The notes under the pieces are model-generated. The model had not been told where the DNA came from. It saw nothing but the letters and a program-made list of their open reading frames with translations, and did no database searches. A stretch of 64,000 bases of DNA, from contig NC_087068.1 in assembly GCF_963678635.1 (NCBI RefSeq), positions 17,735,872-17,799,871 of the forward strand, read 5' to 3'. Below are positions 45,201-55,391 of the stretch, piece by piece. This DNA is from Symsagittifera roscoffensis (taxonomy: Eukaryota > Xenacoelomorpha > Acoela > Convolutidae). Every line of letters starts with the position of its first letter. Within the stretch, counting starts at the first letter, position 1. The position numbers were made by a program, and so were the translations under genes.

Positions 45201-46387
45201 TACCAATCGAAACTTGGGAACGAATGGGCTTCAACGAAAATCATTTGATAGACTCGAGAATACGGTTGTCAGCTGCAAACAAAGGGGCGCTGCGGGTGCT
45301 GGGCAGAACGCCAATAATAGCCCTAAATCTGGGGGAACGCAACCTGTGGATGAGCTTTCTTGTGGTAGAAAACCTAGATGAGTCTGACCAATTCATTTTA
45401 GGCAGAGACTTCATCAGGAACTTCGATGTAACGATTGATCTAAACAACGCAATGTTCAGGATACGGAACCCGGATAGGAGGTACGCAATTAAACCGGTAA
45501 ATTTAATAATGGCGAATGAGAACAAGGAACCGGTATTCTTGAGTAGGAGGGTGAGGCTAAAGGCGAACGAAGCGGCGATCGTAAGCTTGCGAATGAAAAA
45601 TTACAATGAACAAAGTGACAACAAGCAGGTATGCATAGTCCCAAATCCAAATAGTCAAAGTGCTGCTGTTTTAGGAAGATCCTTCTCGATAACGAAGAGC
45701 GGTCTCTGCGTCAGTGTCTTGTTGAATACTCTTGACATACCAATCACGATACAGAGGGGGAGGAAGCTGGGATATGCTTTACTCGTAAAAACTCGATATG
45801 AAATGACTGAAAACCAAAAACAAAATGAAGTTGTTGATTGTCCCAATCATAGGGACAAAATTTGTATCTTGAGACGATTGAAGAAAATAAAAGGTTCATC
45901 AGGTCTTGTGAAATCACTTAAGTCAGAGATAGACGATGGGCTATCGAGCTGTTCGAATTTTCCGGAACGGCCCACACTAGATGAAATGCAGAGTGATAAA
46001 CCGGTCCTACCGGAAATTGAACATTTAAGAGGCAAGATAACGGACGAACAGCTCGAAGCCATCAAGGACGTATTAGAGCGGAACGAGGAAGTTTTTTCGA
46101 GACAGAAGGCAGACATCGGGTGTTGTAATTTTGTTGAGCGTGAAATAGAACTTGAGGAGAATGCGGTACCGCACAGGGAGGGGGCGATGCGCATGACCCC
46201 ACACAAATCGGATGCGTGTAGAAAAGAGATCGAAACGCTACTAGAGTATGATATGATAGAAACATCCAAATCACCGTGGGCGTGTGGAGTAGTGATGGCC
46301 AAAAAGAAAGGCGACCATTTGAGGTTTCGTTGTGACTTTCGATACCTGAACTCACCAGGTAGAAACGGGAGATGCACGAATAGATGA
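42239..46387 (+). CDS. Element C gag-protease polyprotein (reaching the start of RT)
   Basis: The open stretch is 1,382 residues; the first ATG is at 42,305 (MGPKITKKN), with a MVNTRSN start context shortly after. An acidic N-terminus is followed by a coiled coil at about 195-300. The capsid region is at about 425-560 (DGCIDTWVEVIRLHLEQDNL, LNRFGSSMKGHQAMMRFEKR). A zinc knuckle C-x2-C-x4-H-x4-C is near 623. Next come a Lys/Glu coil, the protease LRGLLDTGAVLSIIPIETW near 975 and FILGRDFIRNFDV. The RT N-terminus (DIGCCNFVEREIELEE, RFRCDFRYLN) closes it. Gag would package the RNA and the protease would mature the polyprotein. Gag and protease share one frame, as in several gypsy lineages. The element is broken further on. 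Confidence 0.9.
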   Translation: MAENRSTESRTKYNSSLRKTTSMGPKITKKNFSVSMVNTRSNTENRTKEGTEGKQAEPAIEIDLETPDQSVDEVEKKTTESTPMPTAEEPNPKSMEFSPIDNVEDTTGNTPETVKDESQAKRTSFTERLAIMVGMKSGDAAAEEPEAEKGKTFGTVSTKTADTDQNEDQIRPGTAANNRAAADHETTTLELGDLMAKLDQIDKKLKHREEDRDVIRKELRNNKHEYLDSYFNLAKATEERLQQMSDKVDTTDGDRDKNIKKDMQEMKQRYDAVNSQLGSLETRMDTMSRDQAESSCAIQAKLDAILRNSTSQDRPAAERTQGNRVDFVEPQRNKRQSTPLPLPRDDASTAREGGKAIMKSGTANTTSGPGDSTTHNNVGPDVMTWASTWEMMNRTLEAFATRNTDSSDRGSNKSRKTFKKPKEFKDDSDGCIDTWVEVIRLHLEQDNLNDERQACTALTRNLEGTALKCVVAKKEEERDTADKIFEKILNRFGSSMKGHQAMMRFEKRRQRDDESIDRFLDDLESLRRRSDPEESTNRRNFSIASKFIDGVKSDDLRTMLATYYTLSKDSAPTPEEMRQKSREYMLMKPKQYSYSDNRNTQGGNQPERSSWYKPRDDMDKLRSCANCGSADHHVADCTTYKQGMKSLGYAPDEEDMSQMEEHEYYSGLIIKIGARFFFCNQEGHFRMDCPLFWEAQSHPKHKLALAAAQNQRNRQTEFEAKNLEAPSRELPTKTVKAVTHANNAIEATAKNALEINFEKAASEAINKVKQDLATKEIEKRLKKEIERQKMNEALGCSQSIPEAVAGSTKSGNCNTVKMVTGKPFGITKIGARIMSIITVGGHEVTRNLSEPSDQTIMHIDVYADYLSGISPQTTSRALRALLTRGGSKSVRVDNRYTEAYGPHEVMLNIDGINIYWKTMITCDEDLVGQIYVGKEELKVRSIGHCAMLEEDAMHIGTEADVSAHVLDISGKKTQLRGLLDTGAVLSIIPIETWERMGFNENHLIDSRIRLSAANKGALRVLGRTPIIALNLGERNLWMSFLVVENLDESDQFILGRDFIRNFDVTIDLNNAMFRIRNPDRRYAIKPVNLIMANENKEPVFLSRRVRLKANEAAIVSLRMKNYNEQSDNKQVCIVPNPNSQSAAVLGRSFSITKSGLCVSVLLNTLDIPITIQRGRKLGYALLVKTRYEMTENQKQNEVVDCPNHRDKICILRRLKKIKGSSGLVKSLKSEIDDGLSSCSNFPERPTLDEMQSDKPVLPEIEHLRGKITDEQLEAIKDVLERNEEVFSRQKADIGCCNFVEREIELEENAVPHREGAMRMTPHKSDACRKEIETLLEYDMIETSKSPWACGVVMAKKKGDHLRFRCDFRYLNSPGRNGRCTNR

Positions 46388-46394
46388 TGACTTA

Positions 46395-47102
46395 ATGAGG
46401 TTACTCGAGAAACTAGCAGATGACAAACCCGTGATCCAAGAAAAGTGTAAGGAGGAACCGGAGGTCACAATACTGCGAAGGAGCGAGATAGTTAGTGATA
46501 AAAACACCTCGAAGGTGACTAATCCTGATGGGAAAGAAGTCGTGCAGTCACTGGTTGAAAAAATCCCTGAGGACTTACTTGAACAGACTTGGGTTAGGAA
46601 AAAGAAAGTGGCATTCAAGGAAGAAGCTGAATACCTGGGACTAGGTCAAGAGTCCGGGGAGTGGTCCACGTCCACGGAGGAAGAGGATACTGAAGAAGGA
46701 AATTTGTCCGGGGAGTGTGAACTATGGGATGAGGACTCGGATGAGAGCAGCGACAATCAGGATAGTCTATGCATGATATTGGCGGAAGAGAAGATTAGAC
46801 ACCGCGACAGGGAATTACAAACAGATCCATCCTCAGGAACGTACAATTTGGACGTACAAGAAGTACGAGGAGGTGAAGAACTTGAAAGAATTGCAGTTTC
46901 GAGGAAACCATTCAGGGAACTATCATGCAACTCAAATGTCAGAACAAATCTGGTGCCAGAAGACGATATGAAGATCGTGAAGAGGATAATATGCGTGAAG
47001 CTGAATGATGACATCCACAACCCTGGGGAAATGAATGGACAGATCATGGCACTAAAGGAATATGTCAAGGCTGTTGGACCTGATAAGAGCCCAAAAGAAT
47101 GA
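46395..47102 (+). pseudogene. Element C pol linker with SGE repeats
   Basis: This acidic linker is equivalent to the A family linker between RNase H and integrase. GTCCGGGGAGTG occurs at 46,652-46,663 and 46,706-46,717, giving ESGEW and LSGEC peptides. It also has LCMILAEEKIRHRDRELQ, similar to the A family TLLVETRARDLDRE block. Most of RT and RNase H is not seen in this element. Confidence 0.65.
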
Positions 47103-47730
47103 CAAGATGACAAGTAACCTCTCCAAATGGATCCGGACGGGGTCCAAGGAGAAAGGGGAATTCGAAGAAGACAGCTACAAGATCTTGAGCCAGTTCTACA
47201 AAGAGAAGAAAGATTTACTCTATCACACAGCTGACGGGGTGGTAGCGTGCAAGAGAAAAGATGAGGAGAAGATATTACACAAGCACAACCTCATCATATT
47301 ACCACAATTGTATCAGACAGAGGTGTTATTCAGATCGCACGACCAGATGGGGCACCAGGGGATAGACAAGGTGCAACAATGAATACTTCACAGGTTTGAT
47401 TGGCCAGGATTGAGGAAAGCTTGCGAGAGATGGGTGAATGCATGCCTGGCATGCCCGCAAGTAAAAGACCCAAGGAAGATGAAATTCCCACTCAAGTCGG
47501 TTGAAAGCTCAGAATTTAATGAAGTGGTGCAGATAGACCATCAAAAGATCTGCATGACGGAGTCGGGGTATAACCAGATACTGGTTATAATAGACCACTT
47601 CACAAAGTTGGCAGAAGCGGTGCCGTGTCAAACAGCCTCGGCAGAGGAGACTTGTGACAACGTGATAACTCATTGGATATCGAGGTATGGTTGTCCAATG
47701 ACTTTTCAGTCAGACAACGGCAAGCAACCG
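47062..47730 (+). pseudogene. Element C integrase region
   Basis: The zinc-binding part (SHDQMGHQGIDK, ACLACPQVKDPRK) and the first part of the DDE core (EVVQIDHQKICMTESGYNQ, IIDHFTKLAEAVPC, MTFQSDNGK) match A2 22,396-22,815. The integrase is incomplete. The accessory cassette follows directly, so no macro domain is visible in this copy. Confidence 0.8.
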
Positions 47731-48493
47731 ATCAGGAGTGTGGTAATCTCAAGATACAAGAAGAACACGGAGGGCAGGTACCACAGGCACAATCGCATGG
47801 ATTGGAGCACGGCACAAAGAGTCAGGAGGGATTGCTTCCATGACGCAGCTTGGATGGAATACTTCACGCAGCCACGTGTACCAGAAGGTGCGGTCCACCT
47901 AATCATACGGAAGCCTGCTGCGGGTGCTGACCCGGATTCAATCACATTGGCAAACGAGGATCTTAAGTTTCGCTGGAGCTGCGACGCCACAGATGTTGGC
48001 AACACTTGAGATGCTAGGGATGACGAGAGTATACACGGTGACTCTAATGATTGGGACGAATGACGTGTCCAGGGGGGAGTCCAGGAAGGTAATGAAGCTA
48101 CATGACAAGATGAGCTGCATCCTTGAGGAATTGCGGATTCAAATGGATCCTGCCATTCTCACGGTGTGTACCAATCCCTACAACATGAAGGCGGACCAAC
48201 ACGCGATGGAAATGAACACGAAGGTGCGAAACCTGAACGAAATAATCAGGCAAATACATCAAAGGAGTGTCCTTCCCGTTGGATTACTGGACGTAGCCGA
48301 GCAGATGGAGCGATCTGTTTTCCCCGACGATGCATCCTCAGACGGGATCCACTTTGACAGGCCTAGGGGAGTGGAATGGTTGAATGATGTCTTCCAAAGG
48401 CACGTAAGCGCGTTGGAGGCAGAATTGCTGGAGACGGCCCAATTCACATTCGGGCCACCTCCAAATCCACCTTTTTCTAACTCAAGACCTTAA
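47731..48493 (+). pseudogene. Element C accessory SGNH hydrolase region
   Basis: The clear part is 47,924-48,493: block II FAGAATPQ, block III LMIGTNDVSRG, an AILTVCTNPYNM strand like A2's AVLTVCTVPMNT, and block V SDGIHFDRPRGVEWLNDVFQ like A2's DGIHFDSIEGQAWLNRVFQ. It is followed by an acidic helix. Its sequence has drifted far from A2 while keeping these blocks, as expected if the enzyme was under selection in both families. Confidence 0.75.
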
Positions 48494-48571
48494 TCCAGTC
48501 GCCTGGGAGCGACGGCCGATTCTAGAGACAGCTCGAGGAGCAGTCAGACCAGATTACCAGGTGCCGCACCA

Positions 48572-49393
48572 ATGGAGGCCGAGGAGGCAACGTCATCAAC
48601 ACCTCAGAGTTCGGTAGTATCTTCGGTTTTAGTGGTGGAGAGCAAGAGGGTGGAGAGACCGGCGGAGACCAGTCGGTCGAGATATCTGGAGAAGGTAAAG
48701 GAGCTGGACTTGGAAGATCTGGAATGCAGGCAAGAGTTGGTGGAAGCTTTGGGTCTCGAGCGAGTGTCACATGAAGACTTGGGTAGACACCAGTGCGTGG
48801 ACTGGTTGAAGGCTCACGAGACGCATTTCTCAAGAGCGAAAATCATGGAGACGGCGAATCTGACTGGGATTCCCACGAAATCGGTCATGGGACTCATCAA
48901 TTACAGGCCTCTCAAGTTGCTGGGTAGTCCGGGACTCATAGTGGAGCCCCCCAAACATCGAACGAGCATTGCCAGAATTAGGTTGGCAACTCCAGCACAG
49001 TTGAGGGTGTTTGACAAACTGTTGGACCCAAGGGAAATGGAACTGCCGGATGCTGCTTATGAAGGCACGAGGTTGGCAGACGATCCTAGATACGGGAAAC
49101 CCTGCGGTAACACCCAATTGGCCAAGACCTTGGCAGTTTACGACAGAGCAGATCCAGCTGCTGCGAGGGTGGTCATCGTAGCGGGATCGGACTTCGAGGG
49201 AACGTCTCCCCAGTTGTTCTGGCCGGAGACTTTGATATACTCACTACCAGGAGCTGAGCTGAACCAAATGTTAACCTTGGTGGTAGCAATAAAATCGGAG
49301 ATGCCTTGCGAGCCTGAGCTACTACTGTTTGCGGGAATGAATGATCACCTGCATGCGACTGGGATTCTTGAGCGAGCAGCTCAAGGGCGATGA
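48572..49393 (+). CDS. Element C accessory protein with SGNH-like N-terminal fold
   Basis: The open stretch is 273 residues. A helical N-terminal part (RYLEKVKELDLEDLECRQELVEAL, HQCVDWLKAHE) is followed by a strand-helix region with RVVIVAGSDFEG near 198 and LLFAGMNDHLHATG near 251. These align with A2 27,550 (KIMIVANSEF, IVFAGINDHLHSRG). In element C the helical part and this domain share one open stretch, suggesting they belong to one protein in both families. A diverged SGNH fold is possible; the function is unknown. Confidence 0.6.
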   Translation: MEAEEATSSTPQSSVVSSVLVVESKRVERPAETSRSRYLEKVKELDLEDLECRQELVEALGLERVSHEDLGRHQCVDWLKAHETHFSRAKIMETANLTGIPTKSVMGLINYRPLKLLGSPGLIVEPPKHRTSIARIRLATPAQLRVFDKLLDPREMELPDAAYEGTRLADDPRYGKPCGNTQLAKTLAVYDRADPAAARVVIVAGSDFEGTSPQLFWPETLIYSLPGAELNQMLTLVVAIKSEMPCEPELLLFAGMNDHLHATGILERAAQGR

Positions 49394-49817
49394 ACCGGCG
49401 CCGAAGAGAATCTGGGAAGCTATCCAGACATTATTTGCAGCGATGAATGAGGTACAGGAGAACGTTATCTCGCGGTTTGGTTCCAAGACAAGAGTGCTGT
49501 TCACGACGTCCCCCGGGTACGCGAGCATGCCTCCCGCTCTGCAATTTGTGTATGCGGTCTTGATCTTAATAGCCGAGGGGAATGGATGGCGGATCCTGAT
49601 GGCAGCTCCCAATCGGGAGTTGGAACCGACGAACTTGAGGCTTCGCAAGTCAGAACTGGCAGCGGCGTGGGCGGATGTATCCCACGCGTTGAGGGGCTTC
49701 TACGAGTTAGCAAACATCCTCATGGTATTGGACGAGGTCCTCTTGCTGGAGATATCGAACTTCGCCAGACAACTCAAGCTCAGGAAGTTTCGAAGTGGTT
49801 TCGAAGCATGGACTTGA
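49341..49817 (+). pseudogene. Element C continuation of the SGNH-like protein
   Basis: Encodes TTSPGYASMPPALQFVYAVLILIAEGNGWRILMAAPNRELE, matching A2's ALSPGYACLPDGLKFVYAIVTLLSEG and SAPNRMIEME. It also has MVLDEVLLLEISNFARQLKL, which matches A2's LVLDEVLGLELSNFSRQLKL. Confidence 0.65.
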
Positions 49818-51949
49818 CTATCACAAGCTCCACCAGTAAGTCTAGAGGACCGATCAATGAAAGAAAGAACGTAACCGCAATAGAGAAGCAACTGGAGTCG
49901 ATGGTGTATCGGCTGACACAAGAAAGAGGCAGGTGGCCATTCCTGACACCAAGGTTGGAAAACGCTACGGAGAAGACGAAGGAGAATGCCCCACCTCTTG
50001 TGAAGCAAATCTGGAGTTTTCTTGAGGAGCAGCTGGAAGTGGCCGAGAAAAGGGAAACGACGGTGACCAGGTTCGTCACAGCTGCCAACGAGGTCACAAT
50101 TGGAGGATTCTGGAGGGAGCACGCAAAGGGCGAGCTGAAGACGAGGAGGGATCACGAGATTCTTGAGTTCTTGAGTCCTTGTTGGGGAAAGGAGTTCATG
50201 GCTGGAGTGTTTGGTGCAAAGGAGACCATCTTTGGAGCCTTTGTACAAGAAATCCTGAGCATGCCCATCAGCCTGTTGTTGGCACTGTACCTGGTTTACC
50301 CGAGGTACCTATTCAATATGGGTCCAGCGTACATGTTCAGTCGGGGTGTGGAAACACTCCGGATTGACGGGTATCTGGCACTGGTGTTCCTGACCCACGG
50401 TGAACTGGTGTCATTTCATCGACTAACGAAATATGGGGAGCCCCTGACGATGGGGAAAACCCACTCGAGCATTGACACCTATTCATATAAGTGCGCTGCA
50501 GGGCTAAAGACGCTGCTAGTGGAGTATCTTTTGATGCAGAACCGACAAATGACTGGTGAGGAAAAGAATCCAAAGACGAGAGATGAAAGGAGGAAAGTGA
50601 ATGGGGGCATGCCGCTGTTGACAGACCTGTGCCTGGCGATGAGATCGGACCCAATGGGGATAATCCGGGGACTGGAGGAGGTCGTAACCTGCATTTATGG
50701 ACCGGCCGTGACATTCGCGTTTCCAGATCCTCTGGTGACAGCTTATCGCAACTCCGTGACACACGTGAGCCTCATAAGTATACTGGATGGGACGACACTC
50801 AACTGGTGTCAGCAAGAGGTGCTGAGGGCACAAATGAGCAACACGGTACTCTTCGGAAAAGTGAAAGATCAAGAATTGATGGTGTACAATTTCCGCGGAC
50901 AACTGCAGTGTAGGATGGGAGGTAAACGCGAGGGTCCCATCGAAACTTACCCCAAATTCTGGAACCTAAATCCCCTGACGGCGAGTGGACAAGAGGTCTT
51001 GAGAATTCCCGCATGGAAGAAGAGCTTCGTGTTGGTGAAGAGGGAGCTAGAGGAAATTCTGGAGAAGGAAGTTTTGCCAACAACCATTCCAGAGTTCCCA
51101 ACGGTAAGGAGAATGACCCTGGGAATGAACAGTTCACTGGTGGTCCCGTCCCTAATCGCGAGAGCAGCGGCGGAAGGGCAGCAGAGGGAATTCACCGATG
51201 GCTGGGATCCCCTATTCATCGGCTACACTGCAGCGGTCTATTTCCACACCTGTGACATAAAAATAAACTTCTGGACGACCCAAGCGAAGAAGATGAAAGG
51301 CTCATTGCCCCCAAAATTCGAGATACGAGAGGTCTTGAGAAAGCTTGAGCGGGCGGGTTTGGAGAACATGTTGCCGGTGTGGGACGATGCCAGGATGATC
51401 GTGGAAGAAGGACACATTGCACTAAAGGACGAGATGAAGTTTGCCACGAGAAGATACCGGGCACCTTACGGACTGGAGCAGGTGGAGATGAGACAGGAGG
51501 GGAAGGAGCTGGATGCAGCAGGCCCATTGTATGTGGCTCTGACGGAATACAAGAAACCAGATCCGACGACACCATCACCCCTGTCGGTGGGCACCCCTGG
51601 AGATAAAAGAAGCGGCCCTGTAGAAGATCGATTCAGGAGGATCCTTGAGAGGAGAAGAGTCGAATCAGGAGAAGAAAGCATGGATGAGACTCTCAGCGAG
51701 GCAGGGGAGGATATGGAACTGGGGAACACGCCCGAACCAAAACCATCAGAGGAGGAATTCACCACTCAAGAGCTGTTGAAGGACCTGAGCGGAGAACATT
51801 GGGCAGACACTCCCACGCCACCTCTGACCTCATCTCCCCGTGAAAATCTAGAGTTGCCACTGATGGGTGAGACTTCTAATATGGGAATGATACTCTTGAG
51901 CGCAGAAGAAAGGAAGAAAAATCAAGGGGAAACAAGACCATGTTCCTAG
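49586..51949 (+). CDS. Element C large accessory protein
   Basis: The open stretch is 787 residues, though the first part overlaps the previous region in another frame and the conserved part begins near 49,800. Conserved with A2 27,550-30,955: GVETLRIDGYLALVFLTHGEL, GGMPLLTDLCLAMRSDPMGIIRG, TLNWCQQEVLRAQMS, EVLPTTIPEFPTVRRMTLG, and an acidic Ser/Pro-rich tail. One hydrophobic helix (ISLLLALYLVYPRYLF) is not enough to call a membrane protein. No catalytic motif is recognised. The position in the middle of the cassette is the same as in A2. Confidence 0.7.
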   Translation: MADPDGSSQSGVGTDELEASQVRTGSGVGGCIPRVEGLLRVSKHPHGIGRGPLAGDIELRQTTQAQEVSKWFRSMDLTITSSTSKSRGPINERKNVTAIEKQLESMVYRLTQERGRWPFLTPRLENATEKTKENAPPLVKQIWSFLEEQLEVAEKRETTVTRFVTAANEVTIGGFWREHAKGELKTRRDHEILEFLSPCWGKEFMAGVFGAKETIFGAFVQEILSMPISLLLALYLVYPRYLFNMGPAYMFSRGVETLRIDGYLALVFLTHGELVSFHRLTKYGEPLTMGKTHSSIDTYSYKCAAGLKTLLVEYLLMQNRQMTGEEKNPKTRDERRKVNGGMPLLTDLCLAMRSDPMGIIRGLEEVVTCIYGPAVTFAFPDPLVTAYRNSVTHVSLISILDGTTLNWCQQEVLRAQMSNTVLFGKVKDQELMVYNFRGQLQCRMGGKREGPIETYPKFWNLNPLTASGQEVLRIPAWKKSFVLVKRELEEILEKEVLPTTIPEFPTVRRMTLGMNSSLVVPSLIARAAAEGQQREFTDGWDPLFIGYTAAVYFHTCDIKINFWTTQAKKMKGSLPPKFEIREVLRKLERAGLENMLPVWDDARMIVEEGHIALKDEMKFATRRYRAPYGLEQVEMRQEGKELDAAGPLYVALTEYKKPDPTTPSPLSVGTPGDKRSGPVEDRFRRILERRRVESGEESMDETLSEAGEDMELGNTPEPKPSEEEFTTQELLKDLSGEHWADTPTPPLTSSPRENLELPLMGETSNMGMILLSAEERKKNQGETRPCS

Positions 51950-52347
51950 GCACTCTGGATGAGGACGCTTGGCGAGAATTCTTGAGCGAGTTCAATCGAG
52001 AAGTGGATGGCGAGATCACACTGGATGATTTCAAGGAAGAACTGTGGGACACAGTGGTGAAGTTCGGAGAGCCCGTCCTGATGGGGACGGGTCTGGAAGA
52101 GAAAGCTAGAGGAGAACTGCTGAGCAAGATGGTCGAGTTGAGAAAGGCATCACGGAAGACCAAAGAAGACGAATGTAAAGACAGCTCTACTCTGAAACAT
52201 AAAACTGTCAATAAAATCATTGAAAGTGTAAGGGGGGATAAGGTCGAAACTAGTAATATAATTAAAAGTACTAATATCCTTAAGGCCCGAGCAGGGGGAG
52301 GCAAGAGTTGGAAGGGTTGGATGGAGACAAAGAGGTCGAATCAGTGA
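51940..52347 (+). pseudogene. Element C accessory segment, Lys/Glu-rich
   Basis: The 135-residue open stretch (MFLGTLDEDAWREFLSEFN, ARGELLSKMVELRKA) resembles the C-terminal end of A2's 29,633-30,955 (VAFMEEVWTVIQ, LLIDSATDES). It overlaps the ends of its neighbours. Confidence 0.5.
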
Positions 52348-54059
52348 TGATAACGGCAACGCCCCCAAGTAAAGACGTGAGGTCTCTCAAGAGGAAGAGA
52401 GAGGTAGAAGGGTGGGGTAGTCCTTCGGCGGATGCGGTCTCGGATAAAAACTTGAGAGAGACGGCCCCCATGGTTCTGGCACGATGGAAGACAGCAGCCT
52501 TCAAGAGTAGCTACGAACCAAGGAAACTGCTCGAGGTAGAAAGAGAGATGGAGGTTCCCACCAACTCGACAACGGAAGAAGACTTCAAGCCTCAGAGGAC
52601 AAAGATAAAACGAGGTTCGACAAGCGGGCAGACATGGGAAGTGGACGTCGGCAAAGAATGGGTCTCAAATGAACATCAGGCCACTGGGAAGCAAAAGACT
52701 AGCGATCCTCTTGAGAAGAATAAAACGAGGAACACCTCCCGACCGTGGTGGGTGGCCCTGGAAACATTGAAGGAATTGGAAGACTGCCTAAAGAAACTCG
52801 ACAGTGGATTGTCACGCAAACGACGCAACTGGGCTACCCAGCAGAAGGCTGATATTAACAAATTGGAATTGGGGAGCCATCTGAGGAGAATTTGGCAGAA
52901 CTTGTTGAGGGATTATTTTGAAGAAGCGATGAGGACATCCTCATCGGCGTCGCCATTGATGGCAAATCCTTTTGTTAGAACAGGAGGACAATTGATGTTC
53001 GCGTGGAGCCTGCTGGGGATAGAGTTGGAAACGCTGACCTCGCACGACAAGTTGAAGTTGGGTGGAAAAAGTCTAGAAATATATCAGACATTGATGCAAC
53101 ACGTGGCTAGGGATAACTCAGGCTTGAGCCTGGCCAGGAGGAGAGACGCTACTTGTTTCTTGAGGTGGATAATGTCGGTGATGACTGACAGCACCATCCT
53201 AGCATGCCAGCAAAGAGCAACTGGGAGCAGAGCAATGGAAAGGAGAGTCTCAGCAGTCATCTTGAATGTATACCAGAGTACTGGGATAGAAAAGGAGGAT
53301 GGTTCCAGGCAGTCTCTAGAGAGCCACAGGAAGTTAGATGAGATACGGAGATTCTACAACAAGAAGTTCGAGGAGAAACACGACGTGCACCGTAACTTGG
53401 CCTCGTCAGGAGAGTACTTGAAACCCAATAAGAAGGGAGAGTACCAGTATGTGTCTGGAGTGATGGTGATGGCGTACAACCCTTTCCTGGACTCGGAAGC
53501 CGGAGGTGCTCACAGAAACTACGAGGTGGCGGAGCTACTAAAGTTCTGGACAGAGAAGATAGTGGAGATAGACACTGTAGAGAGAGAGATACCTAGCTTA
53601 GGTTTGATTCTCGAGAAGACACCAGAGGTGATAAGTGTGCCGCGCTCAAGTAAAAGAGTCGAACTGAAGATGGGTAACGGGAATGGCATGTTGGTCTCTA
53701 ATCTGGGAGTGGTGTGGAAATTGCTGAGGCCCTCCTGGTGTCCACATCCCCATGCGAGCCTGATCGAGGAAGTCACGGAGCGAGTGAGATTAGCACCAGC
53801 GGAGGATGAAGATCTGGCGACATTGAGCATAGTCCACAGACTGATCCTGCCTCAGGTGAAGGAGTCAAATGAAACGACGAGTAGACTAGGAGGGTCGTTG
53901 AAGAAAATGGAGCCGGGCAGTTGTCTTGATTCGACGTGTGGAAGTGGCGAGCACACCTGTGATGGACGGTCATGCGTTAGGATACAATCCTTTCAAAAAG
54001 AAGATTTAGTCACTTGGTTTGAAGACATCACGGAGAGGGAGAAGAGTAGGTACAGATAG
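52308..54059 (+). CDS. Element C accessory protein with conserved Cys/His cluster
   Basis: The open stretch is 583 residues. The N-terminal 180 residues are charged and variable (SLKRKREVEGWG, RPWWVALETLKELE). The conserved core follows: ARRRDATCFLRWIM, YQYVSGVMVMAYNPFLD, LLKFWTEKIVEID, LLRPSWCPHP. The cluster C-x4-C-x4-H-x-C-x4-C is near residue 536 (PGSCLDSTCG to GRSCV), with the same spacing as in A2. It is the best preserved protein of the cassette between the two families. A zinc-binding role is inferred. Confidence 0.72.
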   Translation: MEGLDGDKEVESVMITATPPSKDVRSLKRKREVEGWGSPSADAVSDKNLRETAPMVLARWKTAAFKSSYEPRKLLEVEREMEVPTNSTTEEDFKPQRTKIKRGSTSGQTWEVDVGKEWVSNEHQATGKQKTSDPLEKNKTRNTSRPWWVALETLKELEDCLKKLDSGLSRKRRNWATQQKADINKLELGSHLRRIWQNLLRDYFEEAMRTSSSASPLMANPFVRTGGQLMFAWSLLGIELETLTSHDKLKLGGKSLEIYQTLMQHVARDNSGLSLARRRDATCFLRWIMSVMTDSTILACQQRATGSRAMERRVSAVILNVYQSTGIEKEDGSRQSLESHRKLDEIRRFYNKKFEEKHDVHRNLASSGEYLKPNKKGEYQYVSGVMVMAYNPFLDSEAGGAHRNYEVAELLKFWTEKIVEIDTVEREIPSLGLILEKTPEVISVPRSSKRVELKMGNGNGMLVSNLGVVWKLLRPSWCPHPHASLIEEVTERVRLAPAEDEDLATLSIVHRLILPQVKESNETTSRLGGSLKKMEPGSCLDSTCGSGEHTCDGRSCVRIQSFQKEDLVTWFEDITEREKSRYR

Positions 54060-55391
54060 TGGCTGAGTGTTACGCGAGTACCACTGTGAACATAGCAACA
54101 GCTCTGGGATTCTTCTCAAGGATGTGCAGTCTGCAGTCATTAGAGAGGCTAGAATCTGAACACCACTTGGTGACCGCGTTGAGTGTCGAGTCATGGCCCG
54201 GGGTGTTGCAGGTAACCCAGAAACACATCAAGAGCTGGAAGGTTGGACTTGAAGCGGAAATGGATTTCCCATGAGCGAAGCCTATGATCTGCCTCTAAAT
54301 GCGAATTCCTTAGTGGGGTCAGTGATGGGCAACCTATGTGGCAGCCACTATCCATTGCACATGGCGATGGTGGAGGTATCCAGCCGAAGGGTATTGATAG
54401 ACAACGCCTTTTCAGTGCCCAAGTGCGTAAGACTGGCTCGGATGTCGCATCACTCACACAGGCTGTTGAGGAAAATCCGAGGGACAGTGCCGAAAGAACA
54501 GAGGGACGACTTGAGTGAAATCTGGGGGGAAGAAGTTTTGGGTTTGGAAAGTGAAAACACAAGTGACCACGAGAGACAAAACGTGATCGGAAAACCTATG
54601 GGTGGTGCTCCAAACAAGGAGGAGAATGATACTATACACGAGAAGATGATGGAGCTCGAACCACTCCTGGAAGCCTCGGGAGAGCGCAATCTTAGCAGCA
54701 TTGACCTCACACATGGGGAATTCCATGCCACTGTCTGGCACATACAGTGTGGTACCCGCATCACCTGAATCTCTGCCTGATCTGGGATGTGGAAGAAATC
54801 AGGTCGTTAGGACTGTCCAATCATCAGCAGAAAGTGACGCTCTTGGTGGTGAGCACGATGCTGGCTCTAAGATGGATTGAAGAAAATGTGACGAAGTATC
54901 GGGAAGCGAAGACGCCAACGGCGGAGTCGATATGCGCGGTAGATTACAGCAGGAGACTTGAGTTGTTTGAGACTGTATGCAAGGTATTTGCCATACCGAT
55001 GGAAGTCAGACACGTATGGAGCCGCATAAGGTTCTTTCCTTGGTTTCGAGCGACGTTGACGTCCTGGTTATACATGATAACGAAGGATCATATGAGGAAA
55101 TATCAGAAGAAATATCGACAGTTCCAGGCCGAGATAGGACCGGAGGCTTTCAAGAGACCTCTGCTGACCCATCGAAATGCGATCACGACGGGGTGGAAAA
55201 AAGTTGGGAGAGTGTCCAGAAACAACACCAAGGCGAGAGAGTCGATACTAGAGGAAGACTTGGCGAATAACGTGAGCCTGAGTCTGCACAATTCCTTCTG
55301 TTTGAACCGAGAGTCGAGGGTGAAGAGTTTGCCCAATCAAGCGAAGAGATTGCAGAGCAAAGGGAATGGATGCGGTCCTATGAACAGCTGA
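54059..55391 (+). pseudogene. Element C C-terminal part of the last accessory gene
   Basis: Open stretches at 54,059-54,274, 54,271-54,768 and 54,747-55,391 match A2 32,640-34,025. Landmarks are VNIATALGFFSRMCSLQSLERL, FSVPKCVRLARMSHHSH, LELFETVCKVFAIPMEV, PWFRATLTSWLY, LLTHRNAITTGWKKVGR and LSLHNSFCLNRESRV. No known family is recognised. Confidence 0.6.
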
